Positions 26,498 through 36,622 are shown, numbered from the stretch's first letter. The stretch is DNA of 64,000 bases from Limnohabitans sp. Rim28 (GCF_000293865.2 NZ_ALKN02000001.1:1-64000), one strand, 5' to 3'. Notes: generated by a model from the letters alone, not told the origin. Numbers and translations are program-made.

Positions 26498-28831
26498 ATG
26501 ATTGCCCAAGAATTGGAAGTCAGTTTGCACATGGCCTTTGTTGAAGCCCGTCAGCAACGCCACGAGTTCATCACTGTCGAGCATTTGCTTTTGGCCTTGT
26601 TGGACAACCCCAGCGCGGCCGAAGTGCTGCGCGCTTGCGCCGCCAACATCGATGACCTGCGCAAGGCCTTGGGCAATTTCATCAAGGACAACACACCTCA
26701 AGTGGCGGGCACCGAAGAGGTGGACACTCAGCCAACATTGGGTTTTCAGCGCGTGATTCAACGCGCCATCATGCACGTTCAGTCCACAGGGAATGGCAAA
26801 AAAGAAGTCACTGGCGCCAATGTGCTGGTGGCCATCTTTGGCGAAAAAGATTCGCACGCCGTTTATTACCTGCACCAGCAAGGCATCACGCGTTTGGATG
26901 TGGTCAACTTCATCGCCCATGGCATCCGCAAGACGGACCCGCCTGAGGCGGCCAAGTCCGATTCCCCATCCAACTCTGAGGCCGAAGAGAGCAGCGGGGG
27001 CGAGCGCAGCGAAAAAGCTTCTCCACTTGAGCAGTTCACCAACAACCTCAACCAAGCGGCCAAAGAAGGCAAGATTGATCCACTGATCGGTCGCGAGTAT
27101 GAGGTCGAGCGCACCATCCAGATTTTGTGCCGCCGCCGCAAAAACAACCCCTTGTTGGTGGGCGAGGCCGGCGTGGGCAAAACCGCCATTGCCGAGGGCT
27201 TGGCCTGGCGCATCACCCAAGGCACCGTTCCGGACATCTTGGCTGAAGCAACGGTTTACTCGCTCGACATGGGCGCATTGCTCGCGGGCACCAAGTACCG
27301 GGGTGACTTTGAACAACGCCTCAAAGGGGTGCTGAAGTCGCTCAAGGACAAGCCCAACGGCATTTTGTTCATCGATGAGATCCACACCCTGATCGGTGCG
27401 GGTGCGGCCTCTGGCGGCACCTTGGATGCCTCCAACTTGCTCAAGCCGGCCTTGTCCAGTGGCCAGCTCAAGTGCATCGGTGCCACCACCTTTACCGAGT
27501 ACCGCGGCATCTTTGAAAAAGACGCCGCTTTGTCCCGTCGCTTTCAAAAGGTCGACGTGGTCGAACCCACCGTTTCCGAGACAGTGGACATCCTCAAAGG
27601 TCTGAAAAGCCGTTTTGAAGACCACCACAGTGTTAAGTACACCATCGCCGCTTTGCAGGCCGCTGCCGAGTTGTCGGCCAAATTCATCAACGACCGCCAA
27701 TTGCCAGACAAGGCCATCGACGTGATTGACGAAGCCGGTGCGGCCCAGCGCATCCAGGTCGCCTCCAAACGCAAAAAGACCATTGGCAAAGCCGAGATCG
27801 AGGACATTGTGGCCAAGATCGCCCGTATTCCTCCTGCCAACGTCTCCAACGACGACCGCAGCAAGCTGCAAACCATCGAGCGCGACCTCAAGTCGGTGGT
27901 GTTCGGCCAAGACAAGGCCCTCGAAGTGTTGGCCTCTGCGGTCAAGATGGCCCGCTCTGGCTTGGGCAAGACCGACAAGCCGATTGGTGCCTTCTTGTTC
28001 TCGGGCCCCACCGGTGTGGGCAAGACCGAAGCAGCCAAGCAGTTGGCCTACATCATGGGCATCGAGTTGATCCGCTTCGACATGTCCGAATACATGGAGC
28101 GCCACGCGGTCAGCCGCCTCATTGGTGCCCCTCCGGGCTACGTGGGTTTTGACCAAGGCGGCCTTTTGACCGAAGCCGTGACCAAGAAGCCGCATTGCGT
28201 GCTTTTGCTCGACGAGATCGAAAAAGCGCACCCCGACATCTTCAATGTGCTGCTGCAGGTCATGGACCACGGCACCTTGACCGACAACAACGGGCGCAAG
28301 GCCGATTTCCGCAACGTGATCATCATCATGACCACCAACGCGGGTGCCGAGACCATGAACAAGGCCACCATTGGTTTCACCAACCCACGCGCGGCGGGGG
28401 ATGAGATGGGCGACATCAAGCGTCTCTTCACCCCCGAGTTCCGCAACCGCCTGGATGCCATGGTCAGCTTCAAACCCCTGGATGAGCAAATCATCTTGCG
28501 CGTGGTGGACAAATTCTTGCTTCAGCTTGAAACCCAATTGGCCGAGAAGAAGGTGGAAGTCACCTTCACCGACGCCTTGCGTCAATCCTTGGGCAAGAAG
28601 GGCTTCGATCCGCTCATGGGCGCCCGCCCAATGCAGCGACTGATTCAAGACACGATCCGCAAAGCCTTGGCGGATGAGTTGTTGTTTGGTCGTCTCACCG
28701 ACGGGGGAAGGCTGACCGTGGACATCGACGACAAAAACGAAGTCAAACTCGACATCACGCCGACACCCAAGAAAGACAGCCGGGCTTCGCGCGCCGAACC
28801 CGCTGAACCTGAAGAGGCAACTGCGGGCTGA
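26498..28831 (+). CDS. clpA: ClpA, ATPase subunit of the ClpAP protease
   Basis: A 777-residue Hsp100 unfoldase that feeds substrates to ClpP. It has a Clp N-domain (MIAQELEVSLHMAF...), AAA-1 with GEAGVGKT from residue 222, and AAA-2 with GPTGVGKTE from residue 503. Unlike ClpB there is no long coiled-coil middle domain. An IGF-like ClpP-docking loop is present (TIGFTNPRA). AAGGAAAT precedes the ATG. The C-terminus carries a charged tail (KKDSRASRAEPAEPEE). A strong terminator follows 17 bases after the stop. Confidence 0.97.
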   Translation: MIAQELEVSLHMAFVEARQQRHEFITVEHLLLALLDNPSAAEVLRACAANIDDLRKALGNFIKDNTPQVAGTEEVDTQPTLGFQRVIQRAIMHVQSTGNGKKEVTGANVLVAIFGEKDSHAVYYLHQQGITRLDVVNFIAHGIRKTDPPEAAKSDSPSNSEAEESSGGERSEKASPLEQFTNNLNQAAKEGKIDPLIGREYEVERTIQILCRRRKNNPLLVGEAGVGKTAIAEGLAWRITQGTVPDILAEATVYSLDMGALLAGTKYRGDFEQRLKGVLKSLKDKPNGILFIDEIHTLIGAGAASGGTLDASNLLKPALSSGQLKCIGATTFTEYRGIFEKDAALSRRFQKVDVVEPTVSETVDILKGLKSRFEDHHSVKYTIAALQAAAELSAKFINDRQLPDKAIDVIDEAGAAQRIQVASKRKKTIGKAEIEDIVAKIARIPPANVSNDDRSKLQTIERDLKSVVFGQDKALEVLASAVKMARSGLGKTDKPIGAFLFSGPTGVGKTEAAKQLAYIMGIELIRFDMSEYMERHAVSRLIGAPPGYVGFDQGGLLTEAVTKKPHCVLLLDEIEKAHPDIFNVLLQVMDHGTLTDNNGRKADFRNVIIIMTTNAGAETMNKATIGFTNPRAAGDEMGDIKRLFTPEFRNRLDAMVSFKPLDEQIILRVVDKFLLQLETQLAEKKVEVTFTDALRQSLGKKGFDPLMGARPMQRLIQDTIRKALADELLFGRLTDGGRLTVDIDDKNEVKLDITPTPKKDSRASRAEPAEPEEATAG

Positions 28832-28848
28832 TTCCCGCTGTTGCACAG

Positions 28849-28884
28849 CCATGAAAAAAGGCCCTTCGGGGCCTTTTTTCATGG
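28849..28884. terminator. Bidirectional terminator with UUCG loop, clpA / HerA-like gene
   Basis: A perfect 16-bp inverted repeat capped by TTCG: AAGGCCC-TTCG-GGGCCTT core shared with flanking A6/T6 and CCATG/CATGG arms. U-runs arise on both strands, and it sits between two convergent genes. The UUCG cap makes it unusually stable. Confidence 0.92.
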
Positions 28885-28919
28885 TCATTCGCTTCGCTCA
28901 ACGGATGTTGGCACGACCA

Positions 28920-30422
28920 TTATTTTCGTTTACTGCCTCCCAGCAACCCACCCAAAACACCCCGAACGATTTCTCGGCCTATGGCCGAACCGACCGTTCG
29001 AACGGCGCTTTTGACCACCATCTGGGCCACTCCGTCGCGCTGACCGCCACGCGGCCCATGGCTACCGAACAACAGATCTGAGAGGCCACCGATCAACCCG
29101 TGGCCTTGAGATGGGGCGTCATCGGTGGTGGCCTCGACTGGCCCCGCACCGGTGCCTCGCAGCTTTTCGTAGGCCGACTCACGGTCTAAGGCTTGTTCGT
29201 AAACCCCCGCGACCAAAGAACCTTGAATAATGGCTTGGCGTTGTGCGGGTGCGATGGGGCCGAGCTGGCTGCCCGGGGGGAGAACAAAGACGCGCTCGGT
29301 CTCACAAGGACGGCCTTTTGCGTCCAAAAAGCTCACCAGCGCCTCGCCCACAGCCAGTTCGGTGATCGCTGCCTCAATGTCCAGCCCCACTTTGGGCCGC
29401 ATGGTTTGAGCCGTGGCTTTGACGGCTTTTTGATCCCTCGGCGTGTAGGCCCGCAAGGCATGCTGGATGCGGTTGCCCAACTGGCCCAGCACGCTGTCGG
29501 GAATGTCCAGCGGATTTTGCGTGACAAAGTACACGCCAACGCCCTTGGACCTGACCAATCGAACCACCAATTCGATGCGTTCGATCAAGGCTGCAGGCGC
29601 GTCTTTGAAGAGCAAGTGCGCTTCGTCAAAAAAGAACACCAGTTTGGGTTTTTCAGGGTCACCAATCTCGGGCAAGACCTCGAACAATTCCGACAACAGC
29701 CAAAGCAAAAAGGTGGCGTACAGGCGAGGCGAGTTCATGAGCTTGTCTGCTGCCAGAATGTTCACCACCCCCAGACCTTGTGCATCGGTCTGCATGAAGT
29801 CTTCAATGTTGAGCATGGGCTCACCAAAGAATTGGTCGCCACCTTGGGTCTCGATTTGCAGCAGGCCCCGCTGAATGGCCCCGATACTGGCAGCGCTGAT
29901 GTTGCCGTACTCGGTGGTGAATTGTTTGGCGTTATCACCCACATGCTGCAGCATGGCCCGCAAGTCCTTCATGTCCAGCAGCAGTAAACCGTTGTCATCG
30001 GCGATCTTGAACACCAGGTTCAGCACCCCCGCCTGCGTCTCGTTCAGGCCGAGCATGCGCGTCAGCAGCAAGGGCCCCATGTCAGAGATGGTGGCACGCA
30101 CCGGATGGCCTTGTTCACCAAATACATCCCAAAGGGTGGTGGGGCAGGCCATCGGTTCGGGCAGTTGCAGGCCACGGTCTTTCAGTGCGCTGGCCAGTTT
30201 TTCACCCACCTTTCCGGTTTGGCTGATGCCCGTCAAGTCTCCTTTGACGTCGGCCATGAACACCGGCACCCCCAGGCGAGAGAAGTTCTCTGCCAAAGTC
30301 TGCAAACTGACGGTTTTACCAGTCCCGGTGGCGCCAGTAATCAGGCCGTGGCGGTTCGCCAAGCCTGGCAAAAGGTGGCACTGCGCCTTGGCATTTTGAG
30401 CCATCAACATTGGTTCGGCCAT
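28920..30422 (-). CDS. yjgR: HerA-like P-loop ATPase (DUF853, YjgR family)
   Basis: A 500-residue ATPase of the HerA/FtsK-like group with unknown cellular role. Walker A GATGTGKT is at residues 30-37, Walker B is the [12 protein letters not shown] stretch, and the sensor region reads [40 protein letters not shown], the family signature. The C-terminal 60 residues are Gly-rich ([24 protein letters not shown]). Bacterial YjgR proteins are not the archaeal HerA-NurA pair, and no nuclease gene lies beside it. Divergent from yebC. Confidence 0.88.
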   Translation of the reverse strand: MAEPMLMAQNAKAQCHLLPGLANRHGLITGATGTGKTVSLQTLAENFSRLGVPVFMADVKGDLTGISQTGKVGEKLASALKDRGLQLPEPMACPTTLWDVFGEQGHPVRATISDMGPLLLTRMLGLNETQAGVLNLVFKIADDNGLLLLDMKDLRAMLQHVGDNAKQFTTEYGNISAASIGAIQRGLLQIETQGGDQFFGEPMLNIEDFMQTDAQGLGVVNILAADKLMNSPRLYATFLLWLLSELFEVLPEIGDPEKPKLVFFFDEAHLLFKDAPAALIERIELVVRLVRSKGVGVYFVTQNPLDIPDSVLGQLGNRIQHALRAYTPRDQKAVKATAQTMRPKVGLDIEAAITELAVGEALVSFLDAKGRPCETERVFVLPPGSQLGPIAPAQRQAIIQGSLVAGVYEQALDRESAYEKLRGTGAGPVEATTDDAPSQGHGLIGGLSDLLFGSHGPRGGQRDGVAQMVVKSAVRTVGSAIGREIVRGVLGGLLGGSKRK

Positions 30423-30438
30423 TTTTGATATCCCCTGC

Positions 30439-30468
30439 TTGTGAAAAGTAAAATTCAGGCTCTAGATT
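30439..30468 (+). promoter_or_regulatory. Candidate sigma-70 promoter of yebC
   Basis: TTGTGA (30439-30444), an 18-base spacer and TAGATT (30463-30468), in an AT-rich divergent gap. Each box matches consensus at four of six positions. Transcription would start near 30475, followed by AAGGAAA as ribosome site. Confidence 0.38.
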
Positions 30469-30492
30469 AAATCAACATTCAAGGAAATCCCG

Positions 30493-31218
30493 ATGGCTGG
30501 CCACAGTAAATGGGCAAATATTCAGCACCGCAAGGGTCGGCAAGACGAAAAGCGCCAACGCATCTGGACCCGGGTGGTGCGAGAAATCATGGTGGCGGCT
30601 CGAACTGGCGGGGGAGATGTCAGTGCCAATCCACGACTTCGTTTGGCCATTGAAAAAGCCAAAGCGGCCAATATGCCTGCCGACACCATCAAGCGTAACG
30701 TGGACAAAGCCACTGGCAATCTGGAAGGTGTGAGTTACGAAGAGATCCGCTACGAAGGTTATGGCATCGGCGGCGCTGCCATCCTGGTGGACACCATGAC
30801 GGACAACCGGGTACGGACGGTTGCAGAGATGCGGCACGCCTTCAGCAAACTTGGCGGTAATCTGGGCACTGAAGGTTCGGTGGTTTTTCAGTTCAAGCAC
30901 TGCGGACAGCTGATTTTTGCACCGGGCACGGATGAAGACCAATTGATGGCCGTGGCGCTGGAGGCCGGGGCCGACGACGTGATCACCCACGGCGATGGTG
31001 CCATCGAAGTGTTGACCGCTTACACAGAATTTGAAGCCGTTAAAAACGCTTTAGAAATGGCTGGTTTGGTGGCCGAGTTGGCCGAAGTGACCATGCGTCC
31101 TGAAAACAGCGTGACTTTGACGGGAGAAGATGCTGCCAAAATGCAAAAATTACTGGATGTGTTGGAAGACTTGGACGATGTTCAAAACGTCTTTCACAAC
31201 GCTGAAATTGAAGACTAA
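30493..31218 (+). CDS. yebC: YebC/PmpR family protein (TACO1 homologue)
   Basis: A 241-residue cytoplasmic protein of the YebC family, annotated traditionally as a transcriptional regulator; recent work on the family links it to translation through proline stretches. It begins [21 protein letters not shown], the invariant family start, with [17 protein letters not shown] and [23 protein letters not shown]-like segments (here [13 protein letters not shown]). AAGGAAAT supports the ATG. purD follows after nine bases. Confidence 0.96.
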   Translation: MAGHSKWANIQHRKGRQDEKRQRIWTRVVREIMVAARTGGGDVSANPRLRLAIEKAKAANMPADTIKRNVDKATGNLEGVSYEEIRYEGYGIGGAAILVDTMTDNRVRTVAEMRHAFSKLGGNLGTEGSVVFQFKHCGQLIFAPGTDEDQLMAVALEAGADDVITHGDGAIEVLTAYTEFEAVKNALEMAGLVAELAEVTMRPENSVTLTGEDAAKMQKLLDVLEDLDDVQNVFHNAEIED

Positions 31219-31227
31219 GGAAGTTGG

Positions 31228-32508
31228 ATGAAAGTATTGGTTGTCGGCAGTGGTGGCCGTGAACACGCGATGGCGTGGAAATTGGCACAGTCACCCAAAA
31301 TCCAACAGGTCTATGTGGCGCCGGGCAACGGCGGCACGGGCAAAGATAAAAACCTCGTGAACGTGCCCGTCACTGACTTGGTGCAGTTGCGTCAGTGGGC
31401 GCTTGACAACGGCATTGGATTGACCTTGGTAGGCCCCGAGGCCCCCTTGGCCGCAGGCATCGTGGATGATTTTCGCGCCCATGGTCTGCGGATCTTTGGG
31501 CCCACGCAAGCGGCGGCGCAACTGGAGAGTTCCAAAGCCTTTTCAAAAGCTTTCATGCAGCGTCATGGCATCCCCACGGCTGAGTTTGAAACCTTCACCG
31601 ACGCTGCCCTGGCCCATGCCTATGTGGACCTCAAAGGAGCACCCATTGTGGTCAAGGCCGACGGCTTGGCCGCTGGCAAAGGCGTGGTGGTGGCCATGAC
31701 GTTGGTTGAGGCTCACGAAGCCATCGACTTCATGCTGCTGGACAACACATTGGGTGTGACCCACAACGCGGGCGGTGCTCGGGTGGTGATTGAGGAGTTT
31801 TTGCAAGGGGAAGAAGCCAGCTTCATGGTGTTGTGTGACGGCAAAAACGTGGCTGCTTTGGCCACCAGCCAAGACCACAAACGCCTGCTGGACGGTGACG
31901 ATGGTCCCAATACCGGCGGTATGGGGGCTTATTCGCCAGCGCCGGTGGTCACGGCCGAGGTGCACGCCCGCGCCATGCGCGAGGTCATTTTGCCCACCAT
32001 TCGCGGCATGGAAAAAGATGGCATCCACTACACCGGCTTTTTGTATGCGGGTCTCATGATCGACCCCACGGGCCGCATCAAAACCCTGGAATTCAATTGC
32101 CGCATGGGCGACCCCGAGACCCAGCCGATTCTCATGCGCTTGAAGACAGACCTTTTGGACGTTCTGTTGGCGGCAACTTCTGAGGGGCTGGACGCCTTTG
32201 ACATGGAATGGGACCGCCGTGTGGCCTTGGGTGTGGTCATGGCTGCGGTCGATTACCCCTTTAATCCGCGCAAGGGGGATGCCATCAGCGGCTTACCACC
32301 CGACCAAGAAGATGCCATGGTGTTCCATGCGGGCACCGCTGAAAAAGGGGGCCAGATCCTGAGCTCTGGCGGTCGCGTCTTGTGCGTCACTGCGCTGGCC
32401 GATTCGGTCAAGCAGGCCCAGCAAAAAGCCTATCAAACCGCCATGCCCATTGCCTTCGACGGCATGCAAATGCGCCGCGATATCGGCTATCGCGCCATCA
32501 AGAACTGA
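31228..32508 (+). CDS. purD: Phosphoribosylamine--glycine ligase (GAR synthetase)
   Basis: A 426-residue ATP-grasp enzyme that joins glycine to phosphoribosylamine in step 2 of purine synthesis. Seen: the N-terminal MKVLVVGSGGREHAMAWKL, the ATP-grasp loop KADGLAAGKGVVVA, GPNTGGMGAYSPAP, and the metal-site EFNCRMGDPETQP. The AAGGAAG ribosome site is good. It follows yebC by nine bases and is followed by an acyltransferase gene 14 bases on, so a run of unrelated housekeeping genes shares one transcript. Confidence 0.98.
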   Translation: MKVLVVGSGGREHAMAWKLAQSPKIQQVYVAPGNGGTGKDKNLVNVPVTDLVQLRQWALDNGIGLTLVGPEAPLAAGIVDDFRAHGLRIFGPTQAAAQLESSKAFSKAFMQRHGIPTAEFETFTDAALAHAYVDLKGAPIVVKADGLAAGKGVVVAMTLVEAHEAIDFMLLDNTLGVTHNAGGARVVIEEFLQGEEASFMVLCDGKNVAALATSQDHKRLLDGDDGPNTGGMGAYSPAPVVTAEVHARAMREVILPTIRGMEKDGIHYTGFLYAGLMIDPTGRIKTLEFNCRMGDPETQPILMRLKTDLLDVLLAATSEGLDAFDMEWDRRVALGVVMAAVDYPFNPRKGDAISGLPPDQEDAMVFHAGTAEKGGQILSSGGRVLCVTALADSVKQAQQKAYQTAMPIAFDGMQMRRDIGYRAIKN

Positions 32509-32522
32509 CAGGGTGCCCGATC

Positions 32523-33197
32523 ATGCGTGATGTGCACCGTCATCCCATCCAGTTCAAGGGCTCACGTTTGGCCCTCTGGTTGCTCGGGCGCCTGGGCTGG
32601 CGACTGGAGTTTGACGGGTTTCCAACGCTTCAGGGTGTGGCCATTGTTTACCCTCACACCAGCAATTGGGACTTCCCCATCGGTCTTTTGGCCAAATGGG
32701 CGATGGGTGTGCCCGCGCATTTTTGGGGCAAAGACACCTTGTTCAAATTCCCTGTCGTGGGGGCTTGGATGCGTTGGGTTGGCGGTATGCCGATCGACCG
32801 AAGCTCGTCCAAAGGCGTGGTCGGGCAGATGGTGCAGACCTTCGACGAACACAAACAAAATGACCAATTGCTTTGGTTGGGTTTGGCCCCTGAAGGCACG
32901 CGCAGCCATACGCCAGGCTGGCGAAGTGGTTTTTACCAACTGGCTTTAGGGGCGAAAGTGCCTTTGGCCTTGGTCAAACTCGATTGGGGTCAGCGCTGCT
33001 TCAGCGTGGTGGATTTTTATGAATTGACCGGACAAGCTGAGCACGATTACGCGCACATGGCACAGGTTTTTGAAGGCGTCAAAGGCTTTCATGTTCACCA
33101 AATGGGGCCCATTCAGCCCTGGAGCCCTGGACAAGCGAGTGGTGCTTCTGTCAACAGCCTGGCCACTTCAGCGACGCAACAAGCGCCGCGCTCCTGA
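32523..33197 (+). CDS. Lysophospholipid acyltransferase family protein (PlsC-like)
   Basis: A 224-residue acyltransferase. The catalytic HX4D box is H45-T-S-N-W-D50, and the acceptor-binding motif appears as PEGTRS near residue 125 (LAPEGTRSHTPG). An amphipathic or short hydrophobic N-terminal helix (RLALWLLGRLGWRLEF) suggests membrane association. This is a short member of the family; substrate (lysophosphatidate or other) is not predictable. The chosen ATG lies 14 bases after purD; the frame is open into purD but without homology. Confidence 0.85.
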   Translation: MRDVHRHPIQFKGSRLALWLLGRLGWRLEFDGFPTLQGVAIVYPHTSNWDFPIGLLAKWAMGVPAHFWGKDTLFKFPVVGAWMRWVGGMPIDRSSSKGVVGQMVQTFDEHKQNDQLLWLGLAPEGTRSHTPGWRSGFYQLALGAKVPLALVKLDWGQRCFSVVDFYELTGQAEHDYAHMAQVFEGVKGFHVHQMGPIQPWSPGQASGASVNSLATSATQQAPRS

Positions 33198-33223
33198 ATC
33201 CGTTTACCGTTTGAAAGTTTTCC

Positions 33224-34144
33224 ATGAGTTCAACCTTTGAAATCAGCACGGTCAAAAGCTACTTGCTTGGCCTGCAAGCCCGCATCACTGGCGCCTTGAC
33301 CGCACTCGACGGCACCCCATTTTTGACCGACGCCTGGCAAAAAGACCCCGGTGAAAAGCTTCAGGGCAATGGCGTCACCCAAATTCTGGAAGGCGGTCCC
33401 ATTTTTGAGAGGGCCGGCTGCGGGTTTTCGCATGTCACCGGGCCGCAGTTGCCGCCATCTGCCACACAACACCGTCCCGAGTTGGCAGGCTCGGCCTTTG
33501 AGGCCATGGGGGTGTCTTTGGTGTTTCACCCGCGCAACCCCTATGTGCCCACGGTGCACATGAACGTCCGCATGATTGCGGCCAAACCCGAGGGCAGGGC
33601 ACCTGTGGCCTGGTTTGGTGGCGGTATGGACCTGACGCCTTACTACGGTTTTGACGAAGACGCGGTGCATTTTCACCAGTCCTGCAAAGATGCCTTGAGC
33701 CCTTTTGGTGCAGCCTTGCACCCCCGCTTCAAAACCTGGTGCGACGATTACTTTTGCAACAAACACCGCCATGAACAACGTGGTGTGGGCGGCATTTTCT
33801 TTGATGACTTTTCTGAGCTGGGCATGGACCAGAGCTTTGCCATGCTGCAAAGCGTGGCCGATTCACTGCTGACGGCTTACATGCCCATCGTGATGCGCCG
33901 CAAGGACACGCCCTACGGTGAGCGTGAGCGCGATTTTCAGCTGTACCGCCGCGGCCGATATGTCGAGTTCAACTTGGTCTGGGACCGAGGTACACATTTC
34001 GGCTTGCAATCCGGTGGCCGCACCGAGTCGATCCTGCTGTCCATGCCGCCCGAGGTGCGTTGGTCCTACCAAAGGAAAGACGATGCGGGCTCGCCGGAGG
34101 CGCGTTTGCTCAGCCACTTTTTGGTGCCCAAGGACTGGGTTTGA
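33224..34144 (+). CDS. hemF: Coproporphyrinogen III oxidase, oxygen-dependent
   Basis: A 306-residue enzyme that decarboxylates coproporphyrinogen III to protoporphyrinogen IX using O2, the aerobic heme route. Motifs: the early [18 protein letters not shown]-like region (here [18 protein letters not shown]), [41 protein letters not shown], and [20 protein letters not shown]. Length equals E. coli HemF. Its last codons overlap the likely nadD start. An aerobic lifestyle is implied, although an oxygen-independent HemN may exist elsewhere. Confidence 0.97.
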   Translation: MSSTFEISTVKSYLLGLQARITGALTALDGTPFLTDAWQKDPGEKLQGNGVTQILEGGPIFERAGCGFSHVTGPQLPPSATQHRPELAGSAFEAMGVSLVFHPRNPYVPTVHMNVRMIAAKPEGRAPVAWFGGGMDLTPYYGFDEDAVHFHQSCKDALSPFGAALHPRFKTWCDDYFCNKHRHEQRGVGGIFFDDFSELGMDQSFAMLQSVADSLLTAYMPIVMRRKDTPYGERERDFQLYRRGRYVEFNLVWDRGTHFGLQSGGRTESILLSMPPEVRWSYQRKDDAGSPEARLLSHFLVPKDWV

Positions 34145-34800
34145 GTCTCCCTGCTGCCGTGCTCAACGCGCCAGCCACTGTGCTGCGTTTAGGCGTTTTT
34201 GGTGGCGCTTTCGACCCGCCGCACCGGGCCCATGTGGCTTTGGTCGAAGCGGCCATCGCCCAGCTGCAGCTCGACCGGGTTCAAGTGTTGCCGACCGGGC
34301 AGGCTTGGCACAAGCCGCGTCAGCTGTCGGCTGCAACTGACCGTTTGGCGATGACGCGTCTGGCTTTTGAGCCCTTGCCGCAAGTGGCCGTAGACGACCG
34401 GGAAATCCTTCGAGCAGGGCCCAGTTACACCATTGACACTCTGCAGGCTTTGCAGCGCGAATACCCCCATGCGCAGTTGTATTTGCTGATCGGGGATGAC
34501 CAGCGGCGATCGCTGCCGTCTTGGCACAAGATCGGCGAAATTGGCCGCATCGCTATAATCTGCGCCGCAGGTCGTGATCAAGCCGTGCGTGCTTGGAATC
34601 AACATTCAGATGCGCCTGAATCTTCCCCACCGATTTCTGACACGCTGCAAGCGCGCATGTGCTCTCTGGAGATGCCGCTGATGCCTCACAGTGCCACGGA
34701 CATCCGTGCGCTGGCGGCCACAGAGCAAGCTTTGACCGGCTTGGTTCCCCCCGCCGTTGAGCGCTATATTCACGAACACCACCTTTACAGGCTCCATTAA
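34141..34800 (+). CDS. nadD: Nicotinate-nucleotide adenylyltransferase
   Basis: An enzyme that adenylates nicotinate mononucleotide to deamido-NAD in NAD synthesis. The nucleotidyltransferase signature is [14 protein letters not shown] and the C-terminal motif is SATDIRAL. The start is uncertain: TTG at 34141 overlaps the hemF stop (TTGA), while GTG at 34159 or 34180 would also keep the fold; 219 residues result from the first. The stop overlaps the rsfS start by one base (TAATG), so the two are coupled; nadD-rsfS-rlmH is a widespread order. Confidence 0.92.
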   Translation: MSLPAAVLNAPATVLRLGVFGGAFDPPHRAHVALVEAAIAQLQLDRVQVLPTGQAWHKPRQLSAATDRLAMTRLAFEPLPQVAVDDREILRAGPSYTIDTLQALQREYPHAQLYLLIGDDQRRSLPSWHKIGEIGRIAIICAAGRDQAVRAWNQHSDAPESSPPISDTLQARMCSLEMPLMPHSATDIRALAATEQALTGLVPPAVERYIHEHHLYRLH

Positions 34801-35549
34801 TGACCGATACCGCTGCCAAAAAAGACATTCAAAAACTCCAGCGGGCCATTGTCGACGCCTTGGAGGACGTCAAGGCCCAAGAGATCCAGGTGTTTGACAC
34901 CGAGCACCTGTCTTCGTTGTTTGAGCGGGTCATGATTGCCTCGGGCACCTCCAACCGTCAGACCAAGGCCTTGGCCGCCAGTGTGCGCGACAAAGTGCGC
35001 AACGCTGGCTTTGACAAGCCCCGCATGGAGGGTGAGGACAATGGGGAATGGATCATCGTGGACTGCGGCCCAGCTGTGGTGCACATCATGCAACCCACCA
35101 TTCGCACTTATTACAACCTGGAAGAAATTTGGGGCGGAACCCCTGTGCGCCTGAAACTGGGCGCGCCCAAGCCTGTGGCGTCTGCCGACGTCAAAGGCCA
35201 CATCAAAAACTCTGTGGCCAAAAAAGGGGGGAGCAAAACTGCCACCAGCAAGCCTGCTGGCAAGACCCCCGCCAAAACAGCGGCCAAAGCCAAACCGGCA
35301 TTGAAGGCCCCAGCCAAAGCCGCCAAGCCAGCAGCCAAAACTGCCAGCAAGGCGCCCGCGAAAACAGCAGCCAAAACGGCTGTCAAATCCGCGGTGAAGT
35401 CTGCTTCCAAGCCCACCAGCAAACCCACCGTCAAAACCGTGGGCAAGCCTGCAGCGAAAACCGCCACGAAGACCGCCGTCAAACCCGCAGCCCAAAAAGC
35501 ACCCGCTCGCAAGGCCGTCCAAGCGGCCTCCCGCCGCAAAGCCGATTGA
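34800..35549 (+). CDS. rsfS: Ribosomal silencing factor RsfS with long Ala/Lys-rich tail
   Basis: Residues 1-122 are a normal RsfS/Iojap domain (KLQRAIVDALEDVKAQEIQVFD, VMIASGTSNRQTKALA, WIIVDCGPAVVHIM, YYNLEEIWG) that binds L14 and blocks subunit joining during starvation. Residues about 123-249 form a low-complexity tail of Ala, Lys, Pro, Thr and Ser (KTAAKAKPALKAPAKAAKP-like) that doubles the usual length. The tail is strongly basic and resembles histone H1 tails, so it may bind rRNA or DNA; that is inference. Start overlaps the nadD stop. rlmH follows after six bases. Confidence 0.93.
   Translation: MTDTAAKKDIQKLQRAIVDALEDVKAQEIQVFDTEHLSSLFERVMIASGTSNRQTKALAASVRDKVRNAGFDKPRMEGEDNGEWIIVDCGPAVVHIMQPTIRTYYNLEEIWGGTPVRLKLGAPKPVASADVKGHIKNSVAKKGGSKTATSKPAGKTPAKTAAKAKPALKAPAKAAKPAAKTASKAPAKTAAKTAVKSAVKSASKPTSKPTVKTVGKPAAKTATKTAVKPAAQKAPARKAVQAASRRKAD
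35217..35546 (+). repeat. Low-complexity AAA/GCC-type coding repeat (RsfS tail)
   Basis: About 330 bases of imperfect short repeats such as GCCAAA, GCCAAG and AAAACC encode the Ala/Lys/Pro tail of RsfS. No unit length dominates. Slippage could readily change its length between strains. Confidence 0.75.
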
Positions 35550-35555
35550 TCCTGC

Positions 35556-36023
35556 ATGAAGTTGCTGATCGTTGCGGTCGGCCTGCGCGTGCCCGACTGG
35601 GCTCAAACTGCTTGGGATGACTACGCCAAACGTTTTCCGCCCGAGCTCAAGGTTGAGCTCAAGGCGGTCAAAACCGAGCCCAGGGGTTCAAAAACTTTAA
35701 GCAATTTGTACGCGGCCGAACGTCAGCGCATTGAAACCGCCATTCCCCGCGGCACCCGCGTGGTGGTGCTCGACGAACGGGGTACCCATCTGACCACCCA
35801 GGCTCTGGCGACAAGACTGACCAGCTGGCAGCTGGGAGGTGACGATGTGGCGCTGGTGATCGGCGGCCCAGACGGCCTGGAACCCGAATTTCGTCAAGCT
35901 GCGCACGAGCGCATTCGTTTGTCCGACATGACATTGCCCCACGCCATGGCCCGGGTGCTGTTGATCGAACAGCTTTACCGTGCGTGGTCCATCAACGCCA
36001 ATCACCCTTATCACCGCGAATGA
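35556..36023 (+). CDS. rlmH: 23S rRNA (pseudouridine1915-N3)-methyltransferase
   Basis: A 155-residue SPOUT-family methyltransferase that modifies helix 69 of 23S rRNA in assembled 70S ribosomes. It begins [17 protein letters not shown] and has [29 protein letters not shown] and [34 protein letters not shown], the classic SAM-binding knot and C-terminus. It overlaps maf by four bases (ATGA). Its pairing with rsfS is conserved across bacteria. Confidence 0.97.
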   Translation: MKLLIVAVGLRVPDWAQTAWDDYAKRFPPELKVELKAVKTEPRGSKTLSNLYAAERQRIETAIPRGTRVVVLDERGTHLTTQALATRLTSWQLGGDDVALVIGGPDGLEPEFRQAAHERIRLSDMTLPHAMARVLLIEQLYRAWSINANHPYHRE

Positions 36024-36622
36024 GCGATTTCATTTATTTGGCTTCTCAAAGCCCCAGACGCAGCCAACTGCTTGACCAGATGGGTGTGGCTCACAAGCTG
36101 CTGCTGGCCTCGCCTGACGAGGACGCCGAGTCTTTGGAGGCCTTGCATGGCGCAGAAGCGCCTGCGCGTTATGTGGAGCGGGTCACAGGTCTCAAACTCG
36201 ACGCTGCCGTACAGCGCTTGAAGCGTCAGGGCTTGCCCGCAGCGCCGGTGTTGTGCGCTGACACCACGGTGTGTTTGGGCCGCGAGATTTTTGGCAAACC
36301 ATCTGACGAAGCCGATGCCCTGAGCATGCTTGAGCGTTTGGCAGGTCAGTCGCACCGGGTCTTAACGGCAGTGGCGGTGCAAAAAGGGGGCAAACGTGTT
36401 GCTGCCCTGTCCGAGTCTTGGGTGCGCTTTGCGCCCATGAGCAAAGCACAGATCAGGACCTATGTGGCCACAGGTGAGCCCATGGGCAAAGCAGGCGCTT
36501 ATGGGGTTCAAGGCCGTGCGGCTGCCCACATTGCGCAGATCAGGGGCAGTTATTCGGGCATCATGGGTTTGCCGCTTTTTGAAACTGCCGCTTTGCTGCG
36601 CAGTTTGGGCGTGCGCTGCTGA
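36020..36622 (+). CDS. maf: Maf-like nucleotide pyrophosphatase
   Basis: A 200-residue Maf/Ham1-fold enzyme that hydrolyses non-standard or canonical nucleoside triphosphates (dTTP/UTP type or YceF type). It has [18 protein letters not shown] at the N-terminus, the [15 protein letters not shown] loop, [31 protein letters not shown] and [16 protein letters not shown]. The ATG overlaps the rlmH stop, which fixes the start. Subtype (YhdE-like from the QGRAA region) is tentative. rng follows after 23 bases, as in E. coli yhdE-rng. Confidence 0.93.
   Translation: MSDFIYLASQSPRRSQLLDQMGVAHKLLLASPDEDAESLEALHGAEAPARYVERVTGLKLDAAVQRLKRQGLPAAPVLCADTTVCLGREIFGKPSDEADALSMLERLAGQSHRVLTAVAVQKGGKRVAALSESWVRFAPMSKAQIRTYVATGEPMGKAGAYGVQGRAAAHIAQIRGSYSGIMGLPLFETAALLRSLGVRC

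Noticed and set aside
26471-28888. 805-codon open frame on the minus strand opposite clpA
   Set aside because: It is a shadow of clpA with biased composition and no ribosome site; clpA is unambiguous.
35217-35546. Ala/Lys-rich segment as a separate histone-like gene
   Set aside because: It is in the same frame as RsfS without an internal start codon and ribosome site, so it is a tail and not a separate protein.
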